64,000 nt of DNA from Gadus chalcogrammus (GCF_026213295.1 NC_079419.1:26947206-27011205); one strand, 5' to 3'; shown: positions 1 through 11,542, counted from the first letter of the stretch. Notes: generated from the sequence alone by a model not told the origin. Translations and numbers: made by a program.

Positions 1-96
1 CTGCGAGAGGATCATCCGCCAAAGGATAATTGTAAATCAGGAGGTGCTGAGAATGAACCAGCTCCGACGAATGTTTTTAAATACGGTGCAAAAACA
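1..96 (+). pseudogene. 5' part of an exon of the nuclease-CXC gene, cut by Merlin
   Basis: The first 96 bases are open in the frame beginning at base 2 (CERIIRQ..., then QLRRMFLNTVQK). Joining base 96 to base 7698, with one copy of the 8-bp duplication removed, continues the frame as HEDRDASN up to a splice donor (GTAACA) at 7725. The next exon begins at 7894 after an AG, with QDKLKRRL. The codon before the final Arg is TAG, where a Tyr codon would fit the neighbouring residues. The exon is truncated by the window edge, so the start codon is not seen. Confidence 0.6.
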
Positions 97-1553
97 GGTA
101 ACACTTTATAATAACTACACACAATTCATCATTTATTAAGCATTTGTTACCTATTAGGTAATGGTTTGTTCACCATTAGTTGTTCATACATAACGTATCA
201 TTAGTAAAGCATTTCTTCACACAGTTATAAATGGTTTGTTCATTGTAAATAAGCCTTCTAAAAAAGTAATTTTACCATTATTATCTAGCAGTGGCGATTT
301 CTCTAAGACTGCAAGGGAAGCTCAGCTTCCCCTAAAATTTCGAACATTAAATTGTCAAATATGTATTGTTGTGTTAACATTTCATTGACTACAAATTCGT
401 TAAAATACGTTCATGTCGAAGACAAGTTCGATAAGAATGTTATCCAAGACTGACTCGATTTTGTTAACTTCTCATACATTCCCGTAATGTCAATGCATTA
501 GACCGTAGAAGCCGAGCGTCCATTCACTTCAATGAGACTGCATGGAACAGTTTTTTTCATTGCCTCGAAACTCGACGGTCATTGGATAAATGCCCAGATT
601 TGTCCCGCCCCCGGACGCTCAGCGTCTCTGGGGGTGGATGGAGCAGTGGGCTGGCCTGGGCTAGCATGGACGCTGGGCTTCCGCATTATGATTGGAGGAT
701 CAGTCGAAAGTCTGAATCACTTTTTGATTGACAGCTATTTTGAGGTACTTAGGAATGTATAAGGCCGGTTAAAACCTGGAAGTTGATGATTAACAGACTA
801 TCTAGACCTACATTTGTTCATGCCTTAAATAAAATGTTATGATTTAGAAATAGGCCTTCAACTAATAGCTGGGGTGTTAATAACATATGTTACAAATACT
901 ACCCAATTAGGTTATCATGATTAATTCATGAGTCCACTACGGATTAGTGACTACCATGGTGTGAGCCCATCTAAGTGAGCACTTCTATGCTTTACAAAGC
1001 ATTTATAAATGAATTGCAAACATAACTGGACACAAATATGTATTATTCTATTTGGACCTGCCTTCAGAACTATGCCTACGGATAGTTAGTGTTACTGCAT
1101 CTTTAACAAGCACTTAACAACACTTCAATTCATGATTAACTCATGAGTTACTACTGATTAGTTGACTATATGGTGTGAGCCCATCTAACGTGAGGACTTG
1201 CTATGCTTTACAAAGCATTTATAAATGAGTGGCAAACATAACCTGGACACAAATATGTATTATTCTATTTGGACATGCCTTCAGAAATATGCCTACGGAT
1301 AGTTAGTGTTACTGCATCTTTAACAAGCACTTAACAACACTTCAATTCATGATTAACTTATGAGTTACTACGGATTAGTTGACTACATGGTGTGAGCCCA
1401 TCTAAAGTGAGGACTTGCTATGCTTTACAAAGTATTTATAAATGAGTGGCTAGCAGATACCAAAGAGACACAACAAAATATTATTTTAAGAAAAGGGAAA
1501 GAAGCTATGTGCTGAAGTGCTGAAAACGTACAAATATTTATTTTAAACTACAT
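97..1553 (+). repeat. Left terminal inverted repeat arm of Merlin
   Basis: Its reverse complement matches 6886-7689. The match is broken by a 456-bp insertion (289-744) and by one extra copy of an approximately 215-bp internal tandem repeat. That repeat starts at about 917, 1131 and 1346; each copy begins with a variant of CATGATTAA(C/T)T(C/T)ATGAG. The left arm holds about 2.5 copies and the right arm about 1.5. The shared homology ends near TTTTAAACTA at 1541-1553. Confidence 0.88.
289..744. mobile_element. 456-bp insertion present only in the left Merlin arm
   Basis: The right arm reads straight through this site (reverse complement ...TTATCTAG then GTACTTAGG...), while the left arm has 456 extra bases. 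The insert starts CAGTGGCGATTT, like the hAT termini at 8804 and 11543 in this window, and contains a small palindrome (GGGAAGCT CA AGCTTCCC-like) near 315-332. No matching right terminus or clean 8-bp duplication is visible, so it may be a hAT-derived element that lost its right end. No coding potential is recognised. Confidence 0.6.
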
Positions 1554-2083
1554 AAATTCTTCTTTTCAACAAAGAACACACAACAAAAAAATACAGATAA
1601 AATATGAACAGTGGTATTGTACAGAAAATGTAAAAATTACTTTACAGGAACACATGTAAAGCATAATACAAAATGCACATAATTATTTATTTTTCAGTGG
1701 TAGCAGCTTACCACTGGCTTTAAGCGTGTTGACTGCGTCAACTATTTCTACATCGCCTAGAATTGCCAAGGCACAGTGTTCCGCAAATGCTTTCAATTTT
1801 GTGGAATGGGTATAAGTTTTCAAAGCTTCCTTGTACTGGTCTGGGGCAGCAATGGAAAGCTGGGCGATTGGTGCATTGACCACCACTGTATTACGGTCAA
1901 CATCGACCTTTCAAAATGCCCCAGACATGGTTCCAAGCCTCTTGTAGTATTTAAGAATCTTTTTGTACCGGGCCAAAGCCTGCTCGGGATTTCGGGCTGC
2001 AATTAAGAGAACATACAATTAGTGCTATCTATAGTAGTAGTTTTGTCATTTATATTACTGTACTCATACTGTACTCATCTTTA

Positions 2084-2092
2084 ACACACACA

Positions 2093-2149
<57 letters not shown>

Positions 2150-2170
2150 TCTCCTTGCACACGCACACAC

Positions 2171-2225
<55 letters not shown>
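2084..2225. repeat. (CA)n microsatellite
   Basis: Two long CA runs are separated by TATCTCCTTGC. They lie in the intron of the CCDC106-like gene inside Merlin. Confidence 0.97.
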
Positions 2226-2228
<3 letters not shown>

Positions 2229-2492
2229 GGAAGGAGTATCCATTTACTCTGAAATGTCCGGCATGATCAAACGATAACAGAGGAACGGTGAATTCCAGTC
2301 TGGTGCGACGCCGTCTGACAACACACTACCACACATACCAGCATTTCCACCACAATCACGGCAAGACACACAAAAAGAAACAATCACAACAACGAGAAAT
2401 AACACAAGCTCCTTAAAACAACCCACAAGTGATACTCAACTAAGTATAAATCATAATCCAGATATACAGTGTACTCATACTGTACTCATCTT

Positions 2493-2493
<1 letters not shown>

Positions 2494-2562
<69 letters not shown>
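2494..2562. repeat. (CA)n microsatellite, second tract
   Basis: A pure CA run preceded by the same leader as the first tract (GTACTCATACTGTACTCATC), so leader plus repeat were duplicated about 410 bp apart. Confidence 0.95.
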
Positions 2563-2564
<2 letters not shown>

Positions 2565-3780
2565 CACTACAATATGAATCTAGTGTGGCTTGTCAGCTAC
2601 ACACTTAAATCTAGAATATGAGATGACCACAAGCTATTCCTCTAAAATTCACTGTGTGAGTGCTAGAAACAATCACACATGCAATGTCACATCATATGGG
2701 AAGAGCCAGCCTGGAAAACACAACACAGCGAAGCAGGAGTAATCTAGCACCCAGGTGAGTGTAAAGTGGTGAAATTAGTATTTCTAACCTCTTTGCAGTG
2801 TTTTTTCCATTTTAATCATCTTGGATGCCTTCTTTCTCCCTTTCCCCTTCTTCTTCCTCTTTTTGTCCTCTGAGAATGAGCTGTTGGATGACTCTGAGTC
2901 GGTACTCTTTGAACTCATCTCGGAGGAAGATGAGTCCAGTGTAGAGACACTACTGGAACCGGCAGTTGCTTTGGGCTCATCTTTTTTAAGAGCTGTCCAT
3001 TTTCTTTTTGCACATCTGCAACTCATGTGCTTTATTGTTTAGTGCCAGCTGTGCTGTGGGGGCTGCTGACACACCTAAAATAAATACATATGTCATTATT
3101 GAATGAATGTAGAAAATCTAATTAAAGTCAAATCACTGGACACTGGACAAATCACAGGAATTCAGTAAAATGTGTTTCTTCTATTCAAGCACGGGTTTCA
3201 TAAAGTAGCCTATAAAACATTAACTGTTAGCCTATTAAAGTAACCTCATCTGACAGAAAGAAATTAAACTAATGGATTCAGTCAATTTCCTTTTCTAACG
3301 CCTGTATAGCTTATTGTTCAGGTATGCAGTGTGAAATACTATACAATTAGTTCATTACAGACTGCATTCAGAGGTTTTCATTCGGTTATCTTATACTGTC
3401 TTTATATACGTTCACAAGATTAATTTGGTTTGCTGAAATCAGGAGAAACATGCTGAATTATTTTGTTGACGTTCCATGGTAGTTAGGCTACAGTAAACTC
3501 TCACTTCTTATTCATTAAACTGCTCATGCAGTTCAGTGCCCCCGCATATGAGTAGCTAGCTACAATATGTGGCTGTACTGTATAAGTAGCTAGCAAGCTA
3601 GCAAGCAATCTACCTCATTGTCAATCAATGTAAGTTTAAAAAAACGACAAAAACACATATTTATACTCACCAACACTGCTGCCTTCCGCTTCTGTCTCCT
3701 CTACATATTTTCTTCCTCTAGTCTGTATCCGTTTGCCATTATTACTGCTACTGTCCACCAACTGGAACAGGTGGCTATAT

Positions 3781-3818
3781 CACTATAGAATAAGCGCGAA
3801 ACCTTTCTTTGTCCTACG
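3781..3818. promoter_or_regulatory. Likely shared start region between the two Merlin genes
   Basis: The minus-strand gene opens leftward and the transposase opens rightward within about 40 bp. No TATA box is evident. The role as a bidirectional promoter is inferred only from the divergent layout. Confidence 0.25.
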
Positions 3819-6655
3819 TTGATGACGCGATCCCTACTGAACGCAGGCGTTAGATTCTGTGGCAGCACGATCCTGGCGGCATCATTCACCAGTGCAATGA
3901 CAAGATTCAGGAGTGTGAGAAACCTTCTACATCAGGATGTCTCTAAACAAAATGCTTGGAAGCTTATTAAGTGGTTTCAGAGGAAGAAACTTTTGAGAAG
4001 AAAAATGAAATGCAGTAAATGCTATCATGGCATGGAGCTGAAGAGAAGAGGAAACTGTGTGGACCAATATGCTTGGTAAGAAATGGATAGCTGAGATTAC
4101 ATTCAGTTTGAATAGCATGATATGCTGCAATTTTTTATTGTAAAAAAACAAAGTAATTTATTTCTTCAACTTCATATGGGACTAGACTGAGCCTACTTGG
4201 GGTGCACATGTTGCACACTTGAAGAAAGTAACTCTAAACAGTGTGCTGGGAAAGATTGCCTTCATTTATTTACACATTTACACATATTTCAGCTCACTTC
4301 ATAAGCAACGACTGCTTCCCTTTTCTCTCTCTCGACAACTCGACAACTTCGTCTCTGTTAGCTCTTTTTCATCCTAACCGTCATGCAAACTGCATTAACT
4401 CTGGTTTAACGGCGCCATCTATAGGCCAAAACATGCAACAGCATCGTAAGTAAATAAAATAAAAGGCCACAAAATCATGAAAGAGGGACCAAGAAAAAAC
4501 AAAATGGGGGGTATGCCACACACATTTGAACTAAAGCGCGCGCACTCTCTTCTCGTGAATTTAGCCTATTTATGGCCACTACATCTTTTGGCTTTTTTTT
4601 TCCTTATCATGTATTTTGTAGTTTATAGTAAAATATGGGGACATGTACAATTGCGCTGATTGTATTTTAATTGTATGATGCACCTCTCTAAATAACAACA
4701 ACGGTATGTTACTGTTTGTTAGGATCTGTCGACGGGCTGCACATTACAGAAAGCCCACACAAAAATCTGTGCGGCATAAGTCAATGTTCAGTCATTCAAA
4801 GGTCTCTCTGAAAAATTGGATGCAATTCATGTACAGGTAGGTATGCAATACATTTGAGTTTTAAGAAATCACCTCGCCATTCTGTTAATGTAATTGATTA
4901 TGGAGACATACTTTTATTAACTTTTTATAGTTTTGCCTTTTTATTTTAATTGATTACTATTTGTTTTGTAGCTGAACATGTTTAAGCCTACACTCAATGT
5001 ATTATGATTGCATTATTATTCGTATTATTGTAATGTATGTGCTATTGTTGAGTTAACATTATATTTGTCATTGCTTGTTATTATTGGCTATGTTGGTACT
5101 TTTTAATGTTATGCGTTATGTGTAAGGTTAACAATGGGTATATAATATAACCACCTTTATACAACCCTATTAGCAAAAATAACTACAAATGTTATTCCAA
5201 GGAATTACCAGTGCATGAGAATGCAAAAGTGACTTAACATGTCATTGAAAGCTAAAACAGATAATGCGTAGAAAGACTGTTGTGTTGCGAGACATGGTGG
5301 CTGCTAGACAGAGAGCCTTTGTGGCTGCGAGACAGAGAGCCTTTAAAGTTCAGCAGTTAAGTGAGCAAGGACCTTTTGAAATAGCACCATGCACTTGAGC
5401 AGAGGAAGTGTAGAAAAGTAAAACACACCGAGAAAAATAGCCTATATTTGAGTACTTGAAACATGCAAAGCATTTCTTTTTAAAAATAAATAAAAGAACA
5501 AAATGAATAGTATAGAGTGTTCGGTTAATATGTGCTTGATTGTCTGAATATGATGTTAACCACATTTCTATGTTGAAGGTTCTCAAAGTATTTTTGGGTG
5601 CCGTCACGGCTGTTGATGTTTCAAACAAAACAGAGAGCAGCTAGTGGATCGTTAGGAGATGATTGCTGTATGTGACAAAATAAATGTTCTAGCTATGAAA
5701 CTGCGTAGCAAGACTTTAAGCCAGTCAAGTTGAATTAATTATTGAAGAAACAATACAGTGTATTGTTTTGCTTTTTGCTGGTCTCTTTGACTGTGTTAAA
5801 TGTATTAACAGTACAAAAATTTTTGTATTTACCTTTGAAGATTTTCACAGGGTCTTAGACTTAGACAAATTGACATGATGGAAGACAGCATTGCAGCCAG
5901 TTCAGCAACTCTGACCAAAATGGCCAAAAAAATAAGGGAGGTATGTGTGTTTGCGATGGAGAGGTTGAGGAGGCGGACACGTCAGCAGATTGGTGTGAGA
6001 AGGGAGTTTGTAGCTATTGATGAGAGCCATTTTCGACGCAAACGAAAGGTATGTTTTTTAATTTAGTGTGCAACATTTTGATACTTGTGAAAAACAGTAG
6101 TTAATCAAGTTATTTTTTTATAGTAATATGATTGTATAATAGTAAAATATGTAACTGATTATATCTGTATTGGTTTTTTCCTGTATAAGTATGGAAGAGG
6201 AAGGATGGCTGGTGGGTGGAGACGGCGGAAGTGGGTATTTGGGATGCTTGGCGTGAATGGAGAGGCAAGGAGGCCAGTTTTGCGCCTTGTGGAGAAGAGA
6301 TCCAGGGGGCACCTCGTGCCTTAATAGTTCACCATGTCAGACCAGGGACATCAATTATAAGTGATGAATGGCGTTCCTACCGTGTACTCTCAGGGCTTGG
6401 TACCACCATCATACTGTGAATCACAGTAGGTGGTATGTTGATCCGCGTACTGGGGCTCATACTCAGCACGTGGAGAGGGTCTGGCGCTCTTACAAAGAGC
6501 AGATATGGAGACTGAGGGAAAATCGGTCAGAAAGTCTGCTCTCTGACCATTTGTCCCTCATAGAGTGGAACGAGTGGCTGGCGAAAAAGCACCACCATGG
6601 TGCATTTGGTCGGCTAATGCACGACCTCTCAAAAAATATAAGTAGGCCTAGGTAG
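3819..6655 (+). pseudogene. Merlin (IS1016/ISXO2-like) transposase, four exons, two frameshifts
   Basis: Exons by GT/AG and phase: 3819-4075 (an ATG at 3897 may be the real start), 4723-4836, 5841-6048 and 6190-6655. The N-terminus has a zinc-ribbon-like CSKC followed by C-R-R in exon 2 and the SLKNWMQFMYR segment. DDE-type catalytic motifs are the Asp of VAIDESHF (exon 3), the Asp of ISDEWRSY and the Glu of HTQHVERVW (exon 4), the usual set for this superfamily. HVRPGTSII and YVDPRTGAHT are also family-typical. Exon 4 needs one extra base near 6320 (after RGHLVP) and another near 6400 (before YHHHTVNHS) to stay open. Both look like single-base deletions, so the copy encodes no full transposase unless these are sequencing errors. 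Confidence 0.88.
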
Positions 6656-6885
6656 TGTAATTAATTGTACATACATATGTTTATATTGTTGTTTGTTTGT
6701 TTTATGACAACATAAGTATGCATTAATTGTATTTTTTTATTTATTGTAATTTGCCTTTTTTTAATGTTTGTTCAATACCATTGTTCATTGCTTATTTTCA
6801 GTTTCTTTTTTTCCCCCTGGGGTGTGTGATCTTAGTTACTGTTTAAAAACACAATTTGTGTTGAAAATAAAAATTATAATGTATT
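6656..6885. other. 3' untranslated stretch of the Merlin transposase
   Basis: AT-rich sequence between the transposase stop and the right arm. AATAAA-type signals lie near 6864 and 6893. No other feature was seen. Confidence 0.5.
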
Positions 6886-7689
6886 TAGTTTAAAATAAAT
6901 ATTTGTACGTTTTCAACACTTTGACATTTCTTTCCCTTTTCTTAAAATAATACTTATTTTACTTGTGTCTCTTTGGTATCTGCTAGCTTTTGCCACTCAT
7001 TTATAAATACTTTGAAAAGCATAGCAAGTCCTCACTTTAGATGGGCTCACACCATGTAGTCAACTAATCCGTAGTAACTCATGAGTTAATCTAATCATGA
7101 ATTGAAGTGTTGTTAAGTGCTTGTTAAAGATGCAGTAACACTAACTATCCGTAGGCATATTTCTGAAGGCATGTCCAAATAGAATAATACATATTTGTGT
7201 CCAGGTTATGTTTGCCACTCATTTATAAATGCTTTGTAAAGCATAGCAAGTCCTCACTTTAGATGGGCTCACACCATATAGTCAACTAATCCGTAGTAAC
7301 TCATGAATTAATCATGGATAACCTAATTGGTAAGTATTTGCAACATATGTATTAACACCCCAGCTATTAGTTGAGGCCTATTTCTAAATCATAACATTTT
7401 ATTTAAGGCCTGAACAAATGTAGGTCTAGATAGTCTGTTAATCATCAACTTCCAGGTTTTAACCGGCCTTATACATTCCTAAGTACCTAGATAATAATGG
7501 TAAAATTACTTTTTTAGAAGGCTTATTTACTATGAACAAACCATTTATAACTGTGTGAAGAAATGCTTTCCTATTAATTGCTGTAATTGCTGTTAACAAT
7601 AAATAACTAATGGTGAACAAACAATTACCTAATAGGTAACAAATGCTTAATAAATGATGAATTGTGTGTAGTTATTATAAAGTGTTACC
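6886..7689 (-). repeat. Right terminal inverted repeat arm of Merlin
   Basis: Reverse complement of the left arm, without the 456-bp insert and with about one fewer copy of the 215-bp subrepeat. It ends GTGTTACC at 7689 next to the CAAAAACA duplication. Confidence 0.9.
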
Positions 7690-7697
7690 CAAAAACA

Positions 7698-7893
7698 TGA
7701 AGATCGTGATGCTTCAAACTAGAGGTAACAACAGAAGCTTTTTTTGGCAGGGATGTAAAACACTTTTATGCTGGAAAATGTCAAAAAAATAAATAAAAGG
7801 CTTTGATAGTATATTTAAACTACTAATACTTTGAAGTATGAATATATCTTTATTTACCCCTTGCTCCTCTTTCCCTGTGTTCTTATGTTGCAG
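7698..7893 (+). pseudogene. 3' part of the Merlin-split exon, then an intron of the nuclease-CXC gene
   Basis: Bases 7698-7724 complete the interrupted exon (HEDRDASN, TAG, Arg). A donor GTAACA follows at 7725 and the acceptor ...TTATGTTGCAG ends at 7893. The intron is short (169 bp) and T-rich before the acceptor, as expected for a real splice site. Confidence 0.6.
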
Positions 7894-8803
7894 GCAGGAT
7901 AAATTAAAGAGAAGGCTGACCCTGGACTTTCCCCAACTGGTGTTTCACTGCCCAAGCAAGCGCAACATCTGCGAACTGGTTTTTGTTGAGACATTGTCTG
8001 CAGATAAGCTGATAGACAGGCTACCTCATCCATCAGGTACAGACACAACTGAGTCAACTGAAGTAAGCCAAGCTGAAAGTGACACTGAACACATGGCAAA
8101 AACAACAGCTGGTCCGCAAACTACTGAGAACACAAGGACACTTTATAGTGCAGCGCTGATATTGAAGCAGCTACTATGTGACTCTCCCGGTATGACGTGC
8201 CCCTGGCCACCCACATCAGATGATTTAAATGTGTCCGATGCAAAATCTGTTGTGCCACTTGAACTGTACAATGTTATTGCTTGGATTGTAGGTGCAACAG
8301 AGGAACCAACATTAGCCTGTTATGTTGATATTCCAGAATATTTGAACCTAAAAGTGATATCTGTTTGTCAAGAGATTATGTATCTGGCATTAAAGGTCGG
8401 AGGCAGACACCCAAATCATTATGTCTTGGTCTAAGTATTCGGCATTTAACAGGTTCCTCACAAGTTGTGTCACTGCTGAGTGGACTAGGGCATTGTGCTT
8501 CATGGGACACAGTTGTCAGTCTAGACACTAGCCTTGCCCAACTACAACTACTAGAGGGCAGAGACAAAATCCCGGTTGGATTCTCGAAGAAGACTCCTAC
8601 AATACTGGTGTGGGACAATATTGACTTTGGGGAGGAGACACTGTCAGGTCGTGGAACTACTCACCATACAAATGGCATTATGCTGCAAAGTTCTGTCGCT
8701 GAACCTGCGACAATCTGTTGTAAGTATGCAGAATATGTGGAAAGGAGAAGTGCAGTCAACCAAAAATTGGATTCTGGAGTTCATACATCGATATGGTTCA
8801 AAC
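7894..8803 (+). pseudogene. Nuclease-CXC gene, N-terminal region
   Basis: It opens QDKLKRRL...FPQLVFHCPSKRN and continues through CQEIMYLA near 8394. A one-base frame change follows, then GRRQTPKSLCLGLSIRHLTG, a VWDNIDFGEETL motif and GTTHHTNGIM. Function of this part is unknown; none of the nuclease catalytic motifs lie here. The piece ends at the 8-bp duplication of the first hAT element. I expect more coding sequence between this segment and the next than is present here, so part of the gene was probably lost as well as interrupted. Confidence 0.65.
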
Positions 8804-10092
8804 CAGTGGCGTTTCTACATTAGGGGCAGGTGGGGCAGTGCCCCAACAGACCCACGAGATGGCGCTGTTGAGCAGAAGGCTCAATCCATTCCTACTTCGT
8901 GGCAAACTATATATATTTTTTTATATGCAAAGTAGCGTACATATTTGTGTGAATAAACTTGACTCACCAGCATTATAGCCTTGTTTTGGAGTAATTTGAT
9001 TTGTGTGTTCTACTGCCTGTGTGCTTGCTTGAACGTTATGTCTATATTTCCGTTTCCTGTTTCCGGAGGGGCAAAGACCCACGCTGCCCCACCGTTACCA
9101 TAGAAACACCAATGAGCGCGAACCACACCGGCCAAAGTTAACATTGAGGCTAGGGGCTATTTCAAATTTGCCCCTAGACGTTAACTGCGTAATCTACGTG
9201 TTCTACGTAATGTAGACTGGGATAATGCGAAACCCGCGAGAACTCTACCCCGAGACTAAGCAAAAAAAACATACAGTGAGAGTGAGATCAGAAGTTACAG
9301 GAGATTTACAGAAGAGTTCGCTATCGGTAGATTTTACACAATTTTGAAAGAGTTTTTTAATTAATGAATAACAATGAATAACGTAGATTATTTGCTGAGG
9401 GTGCAATTCAGCACATTGCCGCAGGAAGAAAAATTAGAAATAAAACGTTTGGGACCACACAGACCAGACGACTTCATTCTGAACCAGCCTGGTGAGAAAA
9501 CGAACCGAAATTTCAAGATGGATTGGTTTGAAAGAAAGACATGGCTAACTGCGAGCACAACAAAAAGAGCACTGTTTTGCTTTCCATGCCTTCTTTTTGG
9601 AAATACCACTAACGCAGACTCAGTTTGGACCACTGATGGCTTAAAGACCTGAAGCATCTGGCGGAAAGAACGGTAAAGCATGAAAGTAGCAAAGCTCATA
9701 TCAATTGCGCCATGTAATTGGGACTATTGGGACGGAAGTTATTGAAGCTATGTGTCTGTCTAATTGTTTTACTTTAATGCTATATTATAGTGCGTACCAT
9801 GTTGGCACTCTGAGATTCTTTGGAACGAATAGTGCGTTTAAAATATAATGCAATATTATTATTATTATTATAGGCAACATCTTTGTGTCGTAATGAGCGC
9901 TAAAGCATGTGAAATGTATTTGAAATAGGATGTCTGCTCCCTGCTGGCACTCAAACTGCAGCCCATAGTATACCTGACTGGTCTATATACGTAGGCCTTC
10001 TGTTATAATAATCAGCTACCTCTATTTTTGTGACGTAATATGACGTATTATAAATTTCCCCCACCAGAAATTTCAGGCTAAAATCGCCACTG
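8804..10092 (+). mobile_element. hAT transposon 1, internally deleted
   Basis: It starts CAGTGGCG and ends CGCCACTG, flanked by a perfect 8-bp duplication GTTCAAAC (8796-8803 and 10093-10100), the hAT signature. At 1289 bp it is too short for a full transposase. It keeps only the N-terminal zinc-finger exon (9374-9716) and is therefore non-autonomous. It lies inside the nuclease-CXC gene. Confidence 0.93.
9374..9716 (+). pseudogene. hAT transposase N-terminal fragment (TTF/ZMYM-like zinc finger)
   Basis: It begins MNNVDYLLR and contains the family-typical WFERKTWLTAS and ALFCFPCLLFGN. After a one-base frameshift near 9645 it continues DLKHLAERTVKHESSKAH to a TAA at 9714-9716. The Cys pair of CFPC and the His of KHESSKAH correspond to the TTF-type zinc finger at the start of ZMYM-like hAT transposases. 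The catalytic domain and the C-terminal dimerisation domain are absent. Confidence 0.8.
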
Positions 10093-10100
10093 GTTCAAAC

Positions 10101-11542
10101 ACTCCTTCTGTTTGTGAGAGCAACAAGAGAATCTGACTGGCAACTCCACCTGTCAACAGTTCGATTGATGATGCCGATGTTTTTTGCCTATGATCGTGTG
10201 AATTATGCTAGGTATCTACCTGCATACTGGCTGGAAATGGTCAATTTGCCTGTAACACATCCTTCTTGCCACAACGACCTCAGCGTTAAAGGCCAGTGGA
10301 CTGTCCAACGTCAAAGTGTCCATGGATTTGCCTCGATAGCCTGTGACCAGGCTATTGAGCAAACATGCAACCGAGATTCCAAGACAGGGATAACACAGAA
10401 TCGAGCTGCAGTTTATCGCTGGATATTATCACAAAATGAAAGGGCTGCTATAACAAGACAATGTGAGTCAATGGCAGGTAAATCTCCTGAACAACGGAAA
10501 CGGAAAGACCTCGACAGCACACGGATTAATGCTGATGAAAAGGCTGTGACTAGAATAAGTTCCACCCTAGATTCAATGCTGAACCCTTTCGACACACACC
10601 ACGAAGGTATTGTGTGTCTTAGCTCTGGGACAGTAGCAGTTGGAGAAATCAAGAAGGATTTGCTCGCAGCTCCAGACAAAGGGGAAAAAGCTGTCAAAGA
10701 GTTTATGGACCAGCGACTTTTGTCAAAATCTGTCGACATATTCGCTCCCATTAAGGCGCTTAAACTGAAAACCTTTAGTGACCAGACAAAGACGAAGAAG
10801 AAATCTGCAGCGGGCAAGGATGTGATTCTACGGGCTGACAAGAAGCTGTTCTCCAGACTGCTCATAATAGGCCAGAGTAGAAAAATTGACCTTAGGGAGA
10901 TTCTATCCTACTCACTGGGAACGGTTTCCTATCCTCTAGCCAGTATGGATGGTTCACTTGCCAAAACTAACAAATCAGCTCTCATGGATTTATTAGAGGC
11001 TAAAGGTGGGGACGGCCTAGTTAAAAACCCACCAAATGGAGCTATTCTGTTCGATGGCATGGCGGTCATACAAGCCCTTCAGTCCAGACCACCCACCTTT
11101 GGAGAGCTCGCTGACACCATACTACAGTACTTAGTTAAGCTGGCTCTGCAGTACAAGTGTGAAAGGGTAGACTTTGTGATAGACCAGTATCCGGAAATTA
11201 GCATTAAAAATGTAGAACGCTCACGTAGAGCTGTTGGTGGCACACAACAGGTGCAAATTTATGGAAGGACCCAGAAGACACCAACTCAATGGAAAGTTTC
11301 TATCCGATAGAACAAACAAAGCGGCACTGGCTGAATTCCTCTTTGATGTGTGGAAGATGCTGATCTAACTGTTGTGGGCAAAGACTTGACTGTGTACATA
11401 GCACATGGAGAACTGTGTCACTGCTTGAAAGTATCAGATGGTTCACAACTGTAATTGCTGTTAAGGATCTTGAATGTGATCATGAGGAATGTGACACAAG
11501 GGTGTTCTTACATGCACATCATGCTGCACAGGAACATGAAAC
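10101..11542 (+). pseudogene. Nuclease-CXC gene, central region with the first nuclease motifs
   Basis: The long open segment starts LLFVRATRESDWQLHL. Conserved blocks are YLPAYWLEMVNLP, TVQRQSVHGFASIACDQ, a Lys-rich stretch near 10790-10830, then ILFDGMAVI (first catalytic-type Asp) and VDFVIDQYPEISIKNVERSR, which mirrors the FEN1 'VFDG...LK..E..R' segment. Frame breaks lie at about 11290 and 11440. The 3' end carries DLECDHEECDTRVFLHAHH, the E-E-x-D acidic motif of the nuclease core, up to the second hAT. Codon use and length (almost 400 residues without a stop at 10114-11310) show this was a functional gene until fairly recently. Confidence 0.75.

Larger units (their letters stand above)
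1683..3780 (-). pseudogene. CCDC106-like gene carried inside Merlin, three exons
   Basis: Minus-strand exons: 3780-3671 (open, ends ...EETEAEGSSV, donor GTGAGT), 3074-2789 (starts VSAAPTAQLA, then a Ser-rich stretch, then KKRKKKGKGRKK; donor GTTAGA), and 1996-1683 (starts ARNPEQALARYKKILKYY, later APIAQLSIAAPDQYKEAL, ends GKLLPLKNK then stop). Splice phases agree at both junctions. The layout of a coiled-coil-like start, Ser-rich then Lys-rich linker, RNPEQ and a ...APIAELxIAAP... C-terminus matches my recollection of CCDC106-like fish proteins. A frameshift in exon 2 near 3012 and an in-frame TGA in exon 3 (after GTMSGAF) break it. No ATG is found in frame upstream of exon 1, so a 5' exon may be missing. 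It is divergent from the transposase and shares its roughly 40-bp start region. Confidence 0.6.
97..7689 (+). mobile_element. Merlin-type DNA transposon, about 7.6 kb, long terminal inverted repeats
   Basis: The element begins GGTAACAC and ends GTGTTACC and is flanked by a perfect 8-bp direct repeat CAAAAACA (89-96 and 7690-7697), as expected for Merlin (8-9 bp duplications). The arms are unusually long: the left runs to about 1553 and the right starts at about 6886. Inside are a spliced IS1016/ISXO2-like transposase on + (3819-6655) and a spliced CCDC106-like gene on - (1683-3780). The transposase has two single-base frameshifts and the second gene has a frameshift and a stop, so this copy is probably immobile. 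It sits in an exon of the nuclease-CXC gene. Confidence 0.92.

Noticed and set aside
289..744. tRNA-derived SINE
   Set aside because: No A-box/B-box pair and no tRNA-like fold or simple 3' tail could be found in the insert.
2821..3042. Plus-strand frame opposite the Ser/Lys-rich exon
   Set aside because: It is the antisense of the CCDC106-like exon 2; the minus strand has the splice sites and family resemblance.
4241..4659. Open frames inside the first Merlin transposase intron
   Set aside because: They have no motif or splice support, and the intron is bounded by a good donor at 4076 and acceptor at 4721.
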